From Cololabis saira (taxonomy: Eukaryota > Chordata > Actinopteri > Beloniformes > Belonidae): a stretch of 64,000 nucleotides of DNA. A program made the translations under genes and the position numbers. Each line of letters begins with the position of its first letter. The first letter of the stretch is position 1. The stretch spans positions 25,169,090 through 25,233,089 of the forward strand of contig NC_084591.1 in assembly GCF_033807715.1 (NCBI RefSeq), in the 5' to 3' direction. Shown one piece after another: positions 33,734 to 48,120 of this stretch. The notes beneath the pieces are model-generated. The model had not been told where the DNA came from, ran no database searches, and saw nothing but the letters and a program-made list of their open reading frames with translations.

Positions 33734-34414
33734 TTAGAGAACCTTTTGAGATGCTGGTGAATTGATTTACATATCAGCAGGGTTAGACTATTTCCATATT
33801 AGTTCATTTCATAATGAAACTGATCCACACCCATGGAAGGGTTTTTACGCCATGTCAGACTATATGTGTCTCCCGTGGGCTTCCATGTTCACTAGAAGTG
33901 CATAAGACTGACAACAGACTGTACTGCAGGTTGCTTTTATAATGTTTTTTTCTCCTGCTGGCAGTTGGCATGTTGGCAGTTTGACTTTATATAAATACTG
34001 ACCAATGTTGACCATTTTTACAGACATTGCAGCAACTATCATTCAACTCGACTTTTAAAAAAATGAAAGCCAAACACCGTCAATTCGGCGGAGAGGCTTT
34101 AGACCATTTATAAACTCAAAGTGCATAAAACCTTTTCTGTTTTTGATGGCTGAATTGACCAGAGTAATGTGGAAGCACGATGTTAGTGTGAAAAAAAAGT
34201 TTAATTTTGTTTAGTTTAGTTTTAAAGCAAGAACATATTAACATGGATGCACCCATACACTTGCTGTTGCCCATTTCTTCTTTAGCTTGACGCAGAGCTA
34301 TTTCTCATCATGTCATAGCCACAAAAGGCATGCACTTATTGTCTAAGTTGTCAAAACATTTCTTAAAGCGAGCTCACACTTTCACTATGTCTCTTTCTGT
34401 TTTCATTTCCCCAG
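33734..34414 (+). other. Presumed intron 3' part of the slc66a2-like gene
   Basis: No coding signal. The last bases form a clear splice acceptor: a pyrimidine-rich TCTTTCTGTTTTCATTTCC tract, then CCAG at 34411-34414. Confidence 0.55.
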
Positions 34415-34589
34415 TGTGAAGATGGTGATACTGTGGACGGCTGGCGACATCTTCAAGACCACCTACTTTATCATAAACGAAAGTCCTGCTCAGTTCTGGG
34501 TTTGTGGCTCAGTCCAAATCCTGATTGATGTGGCCATCTTGCTTCAGGTGCTCTTTTACAACCAAGACACTCGGGTCAAGCTTGGTTGA
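34415..34589 (+). CDS. slc66a2: slc66a2 (PQLC1)-like, last coding exon
   Basis: The exon starts after the acceptor at 34414 with a single T that completes a codon from the previous exon. It then reads 57 residues beginning VKMVILWTAGDIFKTTYF and ending LFYNQDTRVKLG before TGA at 34587-34589. The WTxGDxFKTxYF motif, followed by QFWVCGSVQILIDVAILLQ (a membrane helix), matches the C-terminal end of SLC66A2/PQLC1, a multi-pass PQ-loop protein. By family knowledge this covers the last two membrane segments, and the tail is shorter than in mammals. Upstream exons were not found in the window and must lie further left beyond TE-filled introns or outside it. A paralogue is possible. Confidence 0.82.
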
Positions 34590-36104
<1,515 letters not shown>

Positions 36105-36610
36105 GTGCCAAACTTAGATGCAGCGATGAAAGATGTATTCAGATCTTTACCTCTAAAGAAGTGGTAATGCCACCCACTGAAAATACTTCAGTACAAATAA
36201 AAGTCCTGCATCAAGAGAGTAAAATATTGCCATCAGTAAAAGCACTTCTATTGAAGTATTAACTGTCATATCATCTTCTCAGATTAATATTAATTATGCA
36301 TTTATCTTTCTCATCTTACAAATCAAGCTGAATTTAACTAATGTATATACTTCTGACCAGTTTTTCAGCATAAACTTATCCTACGTCTGTGGTATCACTG
36401 TATGGGGGGTTGTCCTCTTTTTATAACCTCAGAATACGCACATACATTTAATTAAACCATTACACATCTGATTCTAACTAGTTACTTGTGTTAAACGGTG
36501 TAACTAGGTACGATACTTGAATCCATATAGTCTGTTACATGAGACCATAGACTGTATACAGAGAAGCAGGGAAACCCTCTGCAGAGTACTTTTGAAGTAC
36601 TTTTATCAGG
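36105..36610. repeat. Degenerate dispersed repeat
   Basis: AGATGTATTCAGATCTTTACC, AATACTTCAGTACAAATAAAAG and GTACTTTTGAAGTACTTTTAT are words of a common teleost interspersed repeat with inverted AGTAAAAGTAC-type ends. The match is diverged and the borders are uncertain. Confidence 0.35.
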
Positions 36611-39600
36611 GCTATAAACCACAGACAGGGAGAGGCTAAAAGTCAATCCTCACGTCTTCCATGGGAATTAAGGAGGTCAGTGGCAACCAAGTGCTGCTAA
36701 TTCAATGCATCTGATTATAAATGCATGTGTTCTTTAAGGTCTGTGTCAACACAATGCCAAGTAGGCTAGACACCAGCAATGATATTAGAGAAGCATTTTC
36801 TTTAGTAAGGGTTATAAGTAACTTCCGAACAATTTGAAAGCGTGTATATTTCCCAATCTCCCCAGGAGTGGATGTAACACTTGAGTTTATCCCAGAGTCA
36901 GACCATGCAGTCCACTGAAAACTACAAAATACCTCATCTACAAAACCCCTCTATGGGCCTCAGTTAGCATGTGAACTATTAATAGAAAAAATGATACAAA
37001 ATTGGTGAACATGAGAAACTGAAGTCATGTAGAAATTGACTTTAAGTTATTGCTGCTAAAGGCAGTTCTACATTTTGGCTTAGTTTTTATCAAAGAAGTA
37101 ATTACTTATTCAAAATACTTTATTATTCCCCAAAGGGAAATCAATTCATATGCATATGTCTTGTTGCTGAAATAGTTTTTACATTTTCATTTTTAGGTCA
37201 AGTAAGGGCAGGATTAATTACTTTAATCATGCCTTTATACACAAAAACTTCAATTTGAAAGGGGATAAACTGCCTGTTTAACATGGTGGTATCTGTTCTA
37301 TTCCTGTATTATGTGCTTTTATTTGTAAATGTGTGTTTTTGTTTTTTTTTTTTAAATCAGAAGAGTCTCAGAACAGCACCCTCCCTGGCTTTAGTTTAAC
37401 ATTTGTTTGCCCTGTCTCCGTTTCTTCTCGGGGAAACTATCAAAGGTTATTTCAGACAGCGTTGCTGTATAAATGTCACAATATGGTAAATGTAATTTGT
37501 TTTGTTGCAACAATAGTGTTTAAAATAATGGTTTGTTTGTACTTTTCTTTTACTTCTGGCAGGTGCCAGTAATACTTATTACTCCATTACATATTGGTAA
37601 AAATTATAATTAAGGTAATAACTAAAGAAGAAACAGAAGCCAAAGACTTATTGTTTTAATCTTCCTTTCTTTATGTGTAATGTGACTTGTCAAATGTATT
37701 TTCAAATGTGATCTTTGCCTTTTTTTTGCTTTTTTAAGTGTGCTGGAAAAAAACAAAGAAAGAAAAAGGTGTTAGTTACATATCACATTGCAATGTTATG
37801 GCTACTATAAGACACAAATGTCAGTGAAAAGAAAGTACCTGTCTAAATGTTATGTTTGTCTGACAGCAGCTATTTGTATGCAAATTATTTATCACTATAT
37901 TTTTCTCAAATATAAACAATTTATATTCCAGAGCGTAGTCCTGTGTTGTTATGACAGTGTTGAGTGAATGAGTTGTGTGTTAAGCAGAGAGAGTTTGTCT
38001 CTGGGAAGAAAAAAAAGAAGAAAAAAAGCCAACCGCTGGTCTCAGCTGTACTGTAATTTATGATTTAGGCAGGATTTCTACCAATAATCCCTCTTAAAAC
38101 TTTATGAGAATCCCTTGTCTTTCATACAGTTCAACTAGAAATGTCATATCCGAATCACATGCTGTTATATTACAGCATATAAATCCTCTCTATGAAGTCC
38201 TGCAGCTTTCTGCAGAGGCAGGATTATAATATAGGGAAGGGTGTCAGAGGCAAACCTTGAACTCCTGCATCTGAAAAAAGACTTTTTCAAATAGGGAAAA
38301 TGGCTTTGTGGCAGGACACCACTTCAAGGAAGTATGGTGGTTGAGTTTGGGTTAATTAAGACATGGATATCAGTGAGTTTTTAATCGCGTCCATTTTATG
38401 CAACATCATAGTAGATAGTAAAATATTACAGCTCTCTATGCTCCATAAATGAGTTGAATGACAACAGGCTGTGTGGAAAACATTTTGATGCTTTTATCAT
38501 ATCTACTCCTGACCTAGCTTGAGCATCTATAAATGATAAATTGAAATATGGCAGGCGATGCACTTTTTAGACACACATTCTAACTGTATCATACAGTCAG
38601 CCTGACTGCTTCATCAACTCTGCTCAGTTGACAAAATGAACTGAACTGGCTGCCTGCCATCTCCTGTCTCCCTCTCTCTCTGTCCACCCATCCATCAGCT
38701 GGCCATCCAACATGTCTGCCTATACAGTGGCTTCTTTTAAAGATAGATGAGGCAGGCTAAAATAGTCCACCTGCTCACTGGGTCCGTAATGCACTGCTCT
38801 TCCCTTCCTCCATGTATTAATAATAGTGCATGTTCATGGTTTCAAAGAAAGGTTTGTTCTCTTTTCATCACCACTGAGCGCTCCAGACGTCATTCAGAGG
38901 TAAAGTCATTTTAAGTTAATGGTTGCGCTTACAGTCGTGCACAGTTCATATTGTAATGTTATTGAAAACAAATGTGTAACTAGAAAACAGGCAAGAAAGA
39001 AATTAAACAGACTGTATAGTTTTAAGAGGCAGTAAATTCTGAATTAGGAGACAGATCAGTTGGTCTCTTAGCTGACCCCTACATAACATCACATAAAGTT
39101 TGTCTCCAGACGTATCGGCTGAGGAGTCGAGCGCAAACAGAGTTGTGCGGATGGGGCTGGAGACTTGGAGTTCTCTTATAGGCGTCATGATAAAAAGAAA
39201 AGAAAAAAAATCACATCTGCCTGAATTTCATTTCATGCCTTTTCCAGTTTATCAGGTTGATGTTTGATTTATTTTAAATGTCCATTATCAATAGTATTTG
39301 TCAAGTAGCACTATGGAGGCCAGTGTGTTTAACTTAATAGCATAGGGAGCTGCACTGAAACTGCAGAGGACCTGTAACATCTTTTCACAAATAAAGTTTC
39401 CCATCTTGATCAGAAACAGCATGAACCCCAAACAGCACGCAGTGTGCCTTCAACCAGAGAAATAATCACGCATTACTAGCTGTAACCTTTAAAGGCTGCA
39501 AGTCTGCAGTCATAACTGTGGCTGTCTGCTCTGACGTGGATAAGGTCGTAGGTTTTTGTTGTGGAAGAGCATTGGCAGGACAAATGTACTGTTGAGGTCA

Positions 39601-39689
39601 AAATCATTAGCTCACAAGGAAGTAGAGCATTTCCCCCAAATGCTGAGCAATGATTGATGTGTTCATAAAACCTTACATAATAAAACGTT
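36611..39689. other. Non-coding stretch, no gene recognised
   Basis: A short ACTTTATTATTCCCCAAAGG word at 37113 resembles the reversed 3' end of a fish retroelement. Otherwise no supported gene, RNA or repeat terminus is seen in about 3 kb. Confidence 0.4.
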
Positions 39690-40110
39690 AGGGGCATGGT
39701 GGCGCAGCTGGTAATGCAGCCGTCTCACAGCAAGAAGGTCCTGGGTTCAATTCCCGCCAGGGATGCTGTGGGCACTGAGTGGGGTTGGCAAAAGGGCCTT
39801 TCTGTGTGGAGTTTGCATGTTCTCCCCGTGTTCCCTTGGGTAGCTAATGTGTGCTACCCTCGCAAAAACATGCACACAGTCCTGGGCTACACATGCCCCC
39901 TCTTGCCAGCTGGATGGGGTGGGGAGGATCTGGCCGGAATAACGTGATCCTTCCACACGCTACATCCAACCAGAGAGGGTCCACCCTGTCTGGTGAAAAG
40001 AAGCGGCCCGTCACTCCTCAGGATAAGGAGGAGACCTGAGCTCAGTGCAGGGCCCTCCCGGGGTTGGTAGAGGGAACAATGCCCAGGACTGTCACTTTTG
40101 AATGTATTTA
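39690..40110 (+). mobile_element. tRNA-derived SINE, nearly full length
   Basis: The head has box A (TGGCGCAGCTGGTAATGC) and box B (GGTTCAATTCCCG) at tRNA-like spacing, followed by TGTGTGGAGTTTGCATGTTC and CTCCCCGTG of the teleost SINE central domain. The later part (CCGGAATAACGTGATCC, GGAGACCTGAGCTCAG) is a family-specific tail. A CTCGCAAAAACATGCAC segment is a diverged form of the usual TCCAAAAACATGC word. Confidence 0.8.
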
Positions 40111-40394
40111 AGCTTGTTTCTTAAGAAATGTAGTGGAAATTGGGGTGGTGAAAATTATTAACCCTCAATTTATAGATGGGGATGTTCATCTGAAGGAGGA
40201 GGGTTATACAGCCATTTTGAAGCATTTCACCATAAATCTGTGGATGGTTAAAAATTCAGTTAAAACAAAATTTTGATATGGTCGAGAGTACATGATTTTC
40301 GAAATCTTGGAGAAATAAAATAGTGAAAGATGAATCCCCCAATGTCTGCAATTTTGTGTGTCCCCATGAACTTCACTGAAGACTGTTGGGAGGG

Positions 40395-40720
40395 CTCCTG
40401 GACGCGGCGGCCTCTGGAGTCATCATCCAAACAATCCACCGCTCACACGGCAGCATATACAAGCCATACTGAAGCTCTGCCCTGAACATCTGAAACGTGG
40501 GGATGAGTTTTGGAAGGCTGTCCTTTGGTCTGAGGCTGCTGTTGAAGTAGGGGAGAAGCCTTTAGATGAAAGAACCACAGTTCCCACACCGAAACTCCAT
40601 GGTGGAGGCAAAATGCACCAAGGCTGTTTTGCTGCTTCAGACACAGGGAAACTAATCCAGATGAACTGGTTTGGATGGATTAAAAAAAAAAGGATTATGT
40701 TGATATGCTGAAGAATATTG
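40395..40720 (+). pseudogene. Tc1-type transposase fragment
   Basis: A + strand frame reads KRGDEFWKAVLWSEAAVE, then TTVPTPKLHGGGKMHQGCF and ASDTGKLIQMNWFG. This matches the second catalytic Asp region (VLWSDES) and the KHGGG-x-WGCF box of Tc1 transposases. The catalytic Asp of VLWSD is replaced by Glu here (WSEAA), and the flanks are frameshifted. It lies directly after the SINE. Confidence 0.75.
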
Positions 40721-40724
40721 TACA

Positions 40725-42745
40725 GTATTGTAACAGCTTTCCTTTGCTGTTGGGTCCAAGACAGAACTTACATATAAATAAATACAAAACTATCTGAAAG
40801 ATACCAAAATCAAGGTTCAAAGATTTGTCGATGAAGCTAAACATAAAAAATGTAGGTTATAGTCCTTCCATAGGCCTTGTAAAGTTAGCACTTCTGGTTC
40901 GTTTCATAAAAGAGGCTAATAGTGTCACCCTTTTCTAGCTGACTTCTATCACTGCCCCCCGGTAACTTGCTCCTCCTTCACCTCACCTTTCCAAGTTGAC
41001 ACACAATCAACCATTTTCCTTCTTTATTGAGAAAAAAGACTGTGATGAAAGACAGATCGAGCAGGAAAGAGACACCGAGAGGTCAAACTCATTTTATTTC
41101 TGGGAATTCTTGTATAAGTAGTTGACTGCTCATATCCAGCCCCAGCACTTCTCCAATTGATCTTTGACTTTATTGTTTTGAAATAGGTGTTTATACTGAG
41201 GGAAAAATATGTGAAGAACCACATTGTCCTTGTCACTTAAAGGTTTTATAGGCATGTAATGGACTGCTATATTAAAGCTGTCATCAGTTTAGGATTCGGA
41301 GAGGAAATGTGGAAACAGAATGGTGAAATGCAAACAAGCTAGAAGATAAATGCAGGAAATGTTATCACAGAATATGTCAATCATGAAGCAGATGACCGAG
41401 TTCAAATTAAAAGTACTAGTGCACAGAATATATTTCCACGGAGAAAAGTAAAGGTGTAAGTCAAACTCTGCTCTTGAGAAGTGCATGTGGCCAGAGCAGC
41501 CCCCACGGTGACATGATCAAACTCTCAAGACAGATGAGTTATTTTCCAAGTCACGGCGTCCAGAGGACAAAAGAAATGCACAAAGGAAAAGAAGGACAAA
41601 ATACCCACAAAGACAACGTATAAAGACCACTCTGTTTCTATCTAACCTGTAACAATTCGGCTGCCGGAGATTTGCAGTGGGGGAAAAATGTCACTTTTGA
41701 AGCCTTCCTTGCAGCTTCAAAACAAAACACATTGTGTGATAGCTGTGAGGTCACGGGCAGAGTTACATGACTTCACAGTTGTCATAGTTGACATTTTTGG
41801 AGGAGCTTCCCTCATGTGAGAACACAAATACCCACATCAGATGGAGTTTTTCCAGATGCCGCCCATGAAAAGTGTGAATGAAGTCATGCGTGAACACAGC
41901 AGGTATTTATGCTCGTAACGGCTGCTGCTTTTTTCTGCTTTCTCTATATATTGGTTTTATATGTTGCAGACTGGTCAAAACATGGCAAAGAGGGCTTCAG
42001 CTTGTGTTTGTTTTGTGCAATTCAGAGATTAATGGGTATTGTGCCTTTTCTTGTTAAGTTCTGGGCCTGGCCCAAAACACAGGGTGCACAAGCTGCTTCA
42101 AATATATACCCATATATTCATAATAAGTAAGTAAGTAGATCTTAAATCAAAGTCTAAAGACCGTTAAGACTTCTCCAAAGGATTCAAGGTATTTTCCAAG
42201 AGGGGCAACAGACGAGGGCAGGGCAGGGGGATTGAAGGTCAGCAACGTTTTCCTTCCAAATTTCACAGCAGCTTGGTGAAAAAAAAAAAAATCCTGGACA
42301 CAGAAGAGACAGAAAAGAAGTTACAAAAAGGTTAGTCAGTAGTGTGTTTTGAAGGTACCAGTGTGACAGAGTGTCAATGAAAACGAAGTGGCACAAAAAA
42401 GTAGGAAGATCTGTGATGAAATGTGCTGAATGAAAAATGCTGCTGCAGGAGTCGACCTGGAAATATACACTACACCCACACAGTGATGACCATGCCTATT
42501 AGAAACACGCAAACACTGACTAAAAAACAATTTTTTTATTTATTTTTTAATGGACAGAGGTGGAAAGGGGCTATGAGGTAAAAACTCAACATTTCTTTTA
42601 AGTTTTCGGTTGAATTTCCCCTGTTTTGTGCTTTCCTGTTTGTGTCTCTTTATTAACTTATTTTATTTTGAAGTGTCTTTAATTGCCCTGTTGATTGTCC
42701 AGACCATCACCAGTTATTGTCCTGTTAATGTTATCAGTTTACGTA
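40725..42745. other. Non-coding stretch, no gene recognised
   Basis: No supported gene, RNA or repeat end. Confidence 0.4.
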
Positions 42746-43497
42746 TGGCGCTTTTCCACTAGTACCTACTCAGTCCGGCTCAGCTCGGCTCCACTCGGTT
42801 TGGCACTCTTCCACTAGGGGTCTCACGTGCCGAGTAGATACTTTTTCTGTAACTACTCTGCCGAGGTTCTAAGCGGGCTGAGTCTGGCTGTATCTGACGT
42901 CATCACACTACACGCCACCGATTGGTCAGGGGGCCGTCAGACGTCTGAGTCAGGATGTGGACATCTTTTGAAGAGCGACTGACGGCGGCTTCTTGTTCAG
43001 TCTATTCGACAAGCAATGGCAGCGCGGAAGTCTGTTCAGTGGTCCAACTCTGAAGTGCAGATGTTCATAAACCTGGTGGCTGAGGAGAGAATTCAAAGAG
43101 GTCTAGACGGAGCGATAAAGAACGACAAGATCTACCAGAAACTTTGTCAGTCCATAGCTGCTCACGGCTACCAATAGACTTTTCAGCAGCGCAGAGAAAA
43201 GCTAAAAAAAATTAAAAAGCGTTGCCGCTTGAAGCTTCTATCACTCTCATTTTTAAAAATTGATATTGAAAACACGCCACAGACCTAGCAGCACATATAC
43301 CGTCTCTTCCAGGTTCTACATATTTGTTCTACATCTTTTCTTATTCTTCGGTTGTGTCACACAATCAAGTACGTCACAGCAGCATCGCCCCACATCTGCT
43401 CCGGGTACTGGATTGTAGTGGAAAAGAAACTAGGCCAAGTTGAGTTGAGCCGAGTTGAGATGAGTAGAGCCGAGTAGGTACTAGAGGAAAAGTGCCA
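42746..43497 (+). mobile_element. PIF/Harbinger-like element, non-autonomous
   Basis: Ends TGGCGCTTTTCCACTAGTAC and (reverse) TGGCACTTTTCCTCTAGTAC are inverted repeats followed on both sides by CTACTC-GGCTC repeats. The flanking trinucleotides GTA and ATA are an imperfect 3-bp duplication. The element keeps the Myb/SANT-like ORF (below) but no DDE transposase. A block at 42840-42960 is shared with the mosaic repeat family. Confidence 0.75.
43016..43177 (+). pseudogene. Harbinger Myb/SANT-like protein remnant
   Basis: 53 codons from MAARKSVQWSNSEVQMFI to a premature TAG at 43175-43177. After the stop the same frame continues TFQQRREKLKKIKKRC, as in full-length homologues where Gly-Tyr-Gln-Arg-Thr is read through. 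The W-x-x-x-E-V-x-x-F-I pattern is the trihelix/Myb-SANT DNA-binding start found in Harbinger second proteins. The copy is broken by this stop. Confidence 0.7.
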
Positions 43498-44235
43498 ATA
43501 GTGATGCTGTGCTGGGGGTGATTGGGTACACCTGGACCCGGTGTATCTGCCCCTGTAAGAGGTCCACACTTCTCAGACAGATGGAGCTTTGGGGGTTCAA
43601 ATTCACAGCTACAAGTGTCTTCCTTCAATATGAATGCAACAAACTGCTTAAACCGCACACATGTGCACCAGATGCCTTTCAGCATGTTTCATTTGTATCA
43701 ACAACAGCAGAAAATGGCATATTAGTGAGGCCGTACTGAAAGTGGTGATTTGCCTGATAAGATATAAGCATTACATAAAGGAAGCAATCACATCTGTTAT
43801 TGGTGACATTTAGCTGCAGTGGATGGCGAAGCCTTGCCCGACAACGTGTGAAAAGATCAAGGAGGAGAAGATTGATTTTTAACTTGCTGTTGCGTGCAGG
43901 TTGTCAGCAACAACAGTCAGTGTCTGCATGTGGAGGAGAAGCCAGATGAATTCTGATACGTCTCTTCTCAAACAGTTCACATGCCAACGTATCAAATTTA
44001 TGTCCAATCTATAACCCAGCGCTGAAGGTAAGCAATTCTGATCTCAAAATTGAAGCTGACAGTTAGATTTCTGTGTCCACACACTCCTTAGAAAATCGAT
44101 GCAGTAACTTCTTTCAGCCAGGTATGGTGAAATTTTGAAAGCTTTTTTTCTTCACTTGTAGCCTTCAGGCTCTAACTCTTTCTTTCTTTCTCCCTTTTAT
44201 TTCTTCTTAAACCAATTACCGCTGCTCCATTAATT
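43498..44235. other. Non-coding stretch, no gene recognised
   Basis: No supported feature; short frames at 43509-43739 lack any domain. Confidence 0.4.
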
Positions 44236-45801
44236 AGGGCCCGAGCACCTTCAGTGCGAAGGCCCTATTGTATCTGTAGGAATTTTTTTTTTTTCTTTCT
44301 TTTTTCTTCTGACGAAAGGACCCCCTTTTTGCCCCCCTAAACGTGCCCAAAAAGTCACCAAATTTTGCATGCAAGTCAGGCCTGGCGAAAAATTTGATAT
44401 TTAATGGTTTGCATTAATGGGCGTGGCAAAATGGCTCAACAGCGCCCCCTAGAAAACTTTGTGCCTCAAGCCCCACAATACGGTTTGACATACATGCACG
44501 AAAATCGCTACACACCTGTATCAGTACACAACTTAAAGAAAAGTCTCTTGGCGACATGGCCGAAACCGAACAGGAAGTCAGCCATTTTGAATTAATCGTG
44601 TCACTTTGGCGCAATTTATGCCATTCCTTCGGCAGTTAATACGGCCCGAACCGTAACGTGCCCCCAAGTGTGTTATACATCAAAATGTGCATCTCCATCC
44701 TGCGACAACACGCATTACTTTTCTCTTTCAAAAGCGTTACCGTTGCGACGCTAGACGCCAAAAAGCGCGCCCACCCTTCATCTGATTGGTTCAGACAGAA
44801 AAAACTTTGAGCCTCAAGCCCCATAATACGGTTTGACGTACATGAACGAAAATCGGTACACGCCTGTATCATGTCGCAACTAAAAGAAAAGTCTCTTGGC
44901 GCCATGGCCGAATCCGAACAGGAAGTCAGCCATTTTGAACATTCTGAATTAATCGCGTAATTTTGGAGCAATATATGCCATTCCTTCGAGAATTAATACG
45001 GCCCGAACCGTATCATGAACCCAGATGTGTTATACATCAAAATGTGCGTCTCCATCCTGCGACTACGCGCATTACTTTTCTCTTTCAAAAGTGTTACCGT
45101 GGCGACGCTAGACGCCAACAAGCGCACCCCCCCTTCATCTGATTGGTCCATGTTTGATAGTTCCCCAAAAGGCACCAAATTTGGCATGCAAGTCAGGCCT
45201 GGAGATAAATGTGATATTTCATGGTTTGCATTAATGGGCGTGGTCTAATGGCTCAACAGCGCCCCCTAGAATACTTTGTGCCTCAAGCCCCACAATACGG
45301 TTTGACGTACATGCACGAAAATCGCTACACACCTGTATCATGGCACAACTTAAAGAAAAGTCTCTTGGAGCCATGGCCGAAACCGAACAGGAAGTCGGCC
45401 ATTTTGAAATCTGATTGGTCCATATTTGATAGTTCTCCAAAAGTCACCAAATTTTGCATGCAAGACAGGCCTGGCGATAAATTTGATATTTCATGGTTTG
45501 CATTAATGGGCGTGGCCTAACGGCTCAACAGCGCCCCCTAGAATACTTTTCTCTGCTATAACTTTTGAATGGTTTGACATAGAGAGTCGTGGGTGGTGTC
45601 ATCAGATTCGTTATGGAGTCCTTGAGCTTCGTTGGCCTTAATTAGCCCCGCCCCTTCTTCTGATTGGTTGTCCCGATTTTCTGCTATAACTTTTGAATGG
45701 TTTGACATAGGAAGTCGTGGCTGGTGTCATTTCTGATATGCTTATGGGGGGCGGTGGCCGTGAGTGCGAGGGCCCGTTCATCGCTGCTTGCAGCTTTAAT
45801 T
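44236..45801 (-). mobile_element. Mosaic repeat, compact complete copy (inverted)
   Basis: It opens with AGGGCCCGAGCACCTTCAG and closes with CATCGCTGCTTGCAGCTTT, the two family termini, in reverse orientation to copies A-C. AATT occurs at both borders and may be a target duplication. The interior holds single copies of the modules without the 42-bp boxes or the tRNA-like module, so this is probably closer to the ancestral form. Non-coding. Confidence 0.75.
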
Positions 45802-47429
45802 CTATTTTAATTTCTCGGAAACAGTTCAATGTTGTAGCTTACCAATGCTCAAACTGCTGGAAAATCTTCAATTTTTTTTTTCTCCCAATGTATTCATGAA
45901 CATATTTGCACTTAAGGGATTATGAGCATCTTTTTCTCTTCATGCATGCTTGGTCAATGTAGAAGTAGGAAACTAGGCCTGAAGCAGGCAGATGGTAAGG
46001 AGGCCCAGTGGAGCTCCACACAGCAGAAAGAGGCGGGCATGACCCATCAGGTCAAACATCACCCTCTGATGGATGATCCAGGTTCCAACCACGAGGTCAG
46101 AACCACCACAGCAACCAGAGAGGGCAGCATCGCAGGATGTAGAGAAAAACCACAGCCATGATGCAAAGGATTTCATTTGCAGTGACCTTTACATGAGTTA
46201 CTCTACAGATGGTACGGTGCGGTGTATTTCAAGATATTTTTTTCTATGAAGTCTTAAGAGAAAAACAAGCTTATATGCATTTCCTTGACCAACTGTTCCC
46301 CTGTGAAGTGCATGTTTTTCTCTGCGTTTTGTGGCATTTCTCCATCTCAGGCAGTAAATCCACAGATGGCTAAATAGCTGTTTTTCATCTTTCAAATTTA
46401 TTTAGGATCATTAGCCCTGTAAAGGAGAAAGCTTCATCTGTTTGTGATATTTTCGCCAGCATTTTCCCCCTCACATACCATTTGGAGTTTGTACGCCTAT
46501 GAGCCAGACACTGTGAGCAAGTACTGTATATACATGTGGGGGTGTCCGTCCTGTCTGCACCATGATGCTGAAAGCTGTACTGCAGTAAGTGTCATGTTAT
46601 GTGTAAAAAGGACATTTAGTTTCTGTTAAAATCGAGCCAGAAAAGATACCAGCCAACCAGTAAACACATAAGCAACTACAAAGAGTTCAGTCAAAAGGCT
46701 GATGTTAAAGTGTGCCTGTGTTAGGCAAGTTGCCATTCATTTTATAAAAAATCTGTGATTTTAAAATATTTAATTAGGAGGATGTTGATATTTTACACAT
46801 TCCAGAGGAACTACAGACATCTAAGAGGAGCAGCAAAGAAACGGATCTAATATGTGAGTGGAAAATCACTGGCAGCACTGGTGAGGTAAGAACAAAAAAA
46901 AAATAATCACATGATTGTTTATTTAAAGATTCAGCCTTTCAAGATTTGTGATATTTACAAGGGTTTAAATTTGGTGAGCTTCCTTGATCTAAAGATTCAA
47001 GAATACATAAGCTATGTGCATTATTCACCCAAATTTACAGCTATCTGCAAATATGATGCTCGGTGGGCAAGGCATGTTCCAAGTTTTGACAGTGAAGATT
47101 TGTGTATGGAATATGACAGGCAAGCTTTTCTGATGGGTTTTATTGCTTGGAGGCTCCAAAAACACACAAAAGGAGACAGACAGGCGAGTTGCAAAAATGA
47201 AAGGATAGCTTTGTTGAAAATTATGAAAAACATCTAAATAAGGCAAACACATAGATGCACAAACGACTGGGTTCAACAGAAAACCCATCCTGAAGAAACA
47301 AGTAAAATTCAAAGTAAAATACTGATGATAGGAACTGCAGATAAAAAGTTTGAAGAACAGAAAACACAGATAAGAATGAGTGACAGATGAGTTTCAAGTG
47401 GGACTTCATCGAGAACCACCACCCTCTTG
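45802..47429. other. Non-coding stretch, no gene recognised
   Basis: A hydrophobic 67-residue frame at 45973-46176 (-) was considered and not accepted. Nothing else is supported. Confidence 0.4.
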
Positions 47430-48120
47430 TTTGCTATGGTGATCGGTGGTTGATCAATATGGTCAGATAAGAGTCTCCACGGAATAAGGTGTTTGCAGAT
47501 GACATCATGAACTATAGTGAGAATAGGGAGCAGGTAGAGGCAAACTTGCAGAGCGGGATATATGAGAAGAGGAATGAAGGTTTATTGCAACCAGACAGAA
47601 TACATGTGTGTAAATGAAAGAGAAGGAGGCGTGAATGGCGAGGGTTGAATAATAATTGGTCTCAACTTTGTAGAGCAATAGCTAGGGTGGGAAAGAGGTG
47701 AAGAAGAGAGTGCAGGCATGATGGAGTGGATGGAGAAGAGTGTCTGGAGTTATATGTAATAGAAGAGCTGAAACGAGAGTCAAGGTGAAAGGTTTACAAC
47801 ACAGTAGTGAGGCCAGCCCTTCTATATGGCTTGGGGATGACATGTGGATGTAGCAGAAATTTTCTTTGAGGGTGACAAGGATTGATAGGATTAAAGATGA
47901 GCACTTCGGAGGAACAGATTTTTGTAGATAAACTAGGCTAGACTGAGATGATTTGGATGGACTAACAGGATGAGGGATAGTGGAAGTGTGTTTGTGTGTT
48001 TGACATAGTGTTTGACATAGATTTCCAATTTGACATAGATGTAAGTAATTTATGTCAAATGGGAAAGACCAAAATTAGACAGAGGAGACACAGAGGAGAA
48101 GTTTTACTTTACTTCTACTC
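47430..48120 (+). mobile_element. RTE-type LINE remnant
   Basis: The + strand shows a decayed RT: KVFADDIMNYSENREQVEAN, then a block resembling IHVCK, followed by KVYNTVVRPALLYGLGM and RIDRIKDEH-like pieces with multiple stops and frameshifts. The order matches the RT C-terminal half of fish RTE elements. Confidence 0.7.

Noticed and set aside
45973..46176. Hydrophobic 67-residue minus-strand frame (MKSFASWLWFF...) resembling a membrane-protein exon
   Set aside because: No splice acceptor or donor in the right place, an alternative frame is equally hydrophobic, and no family was recognised.
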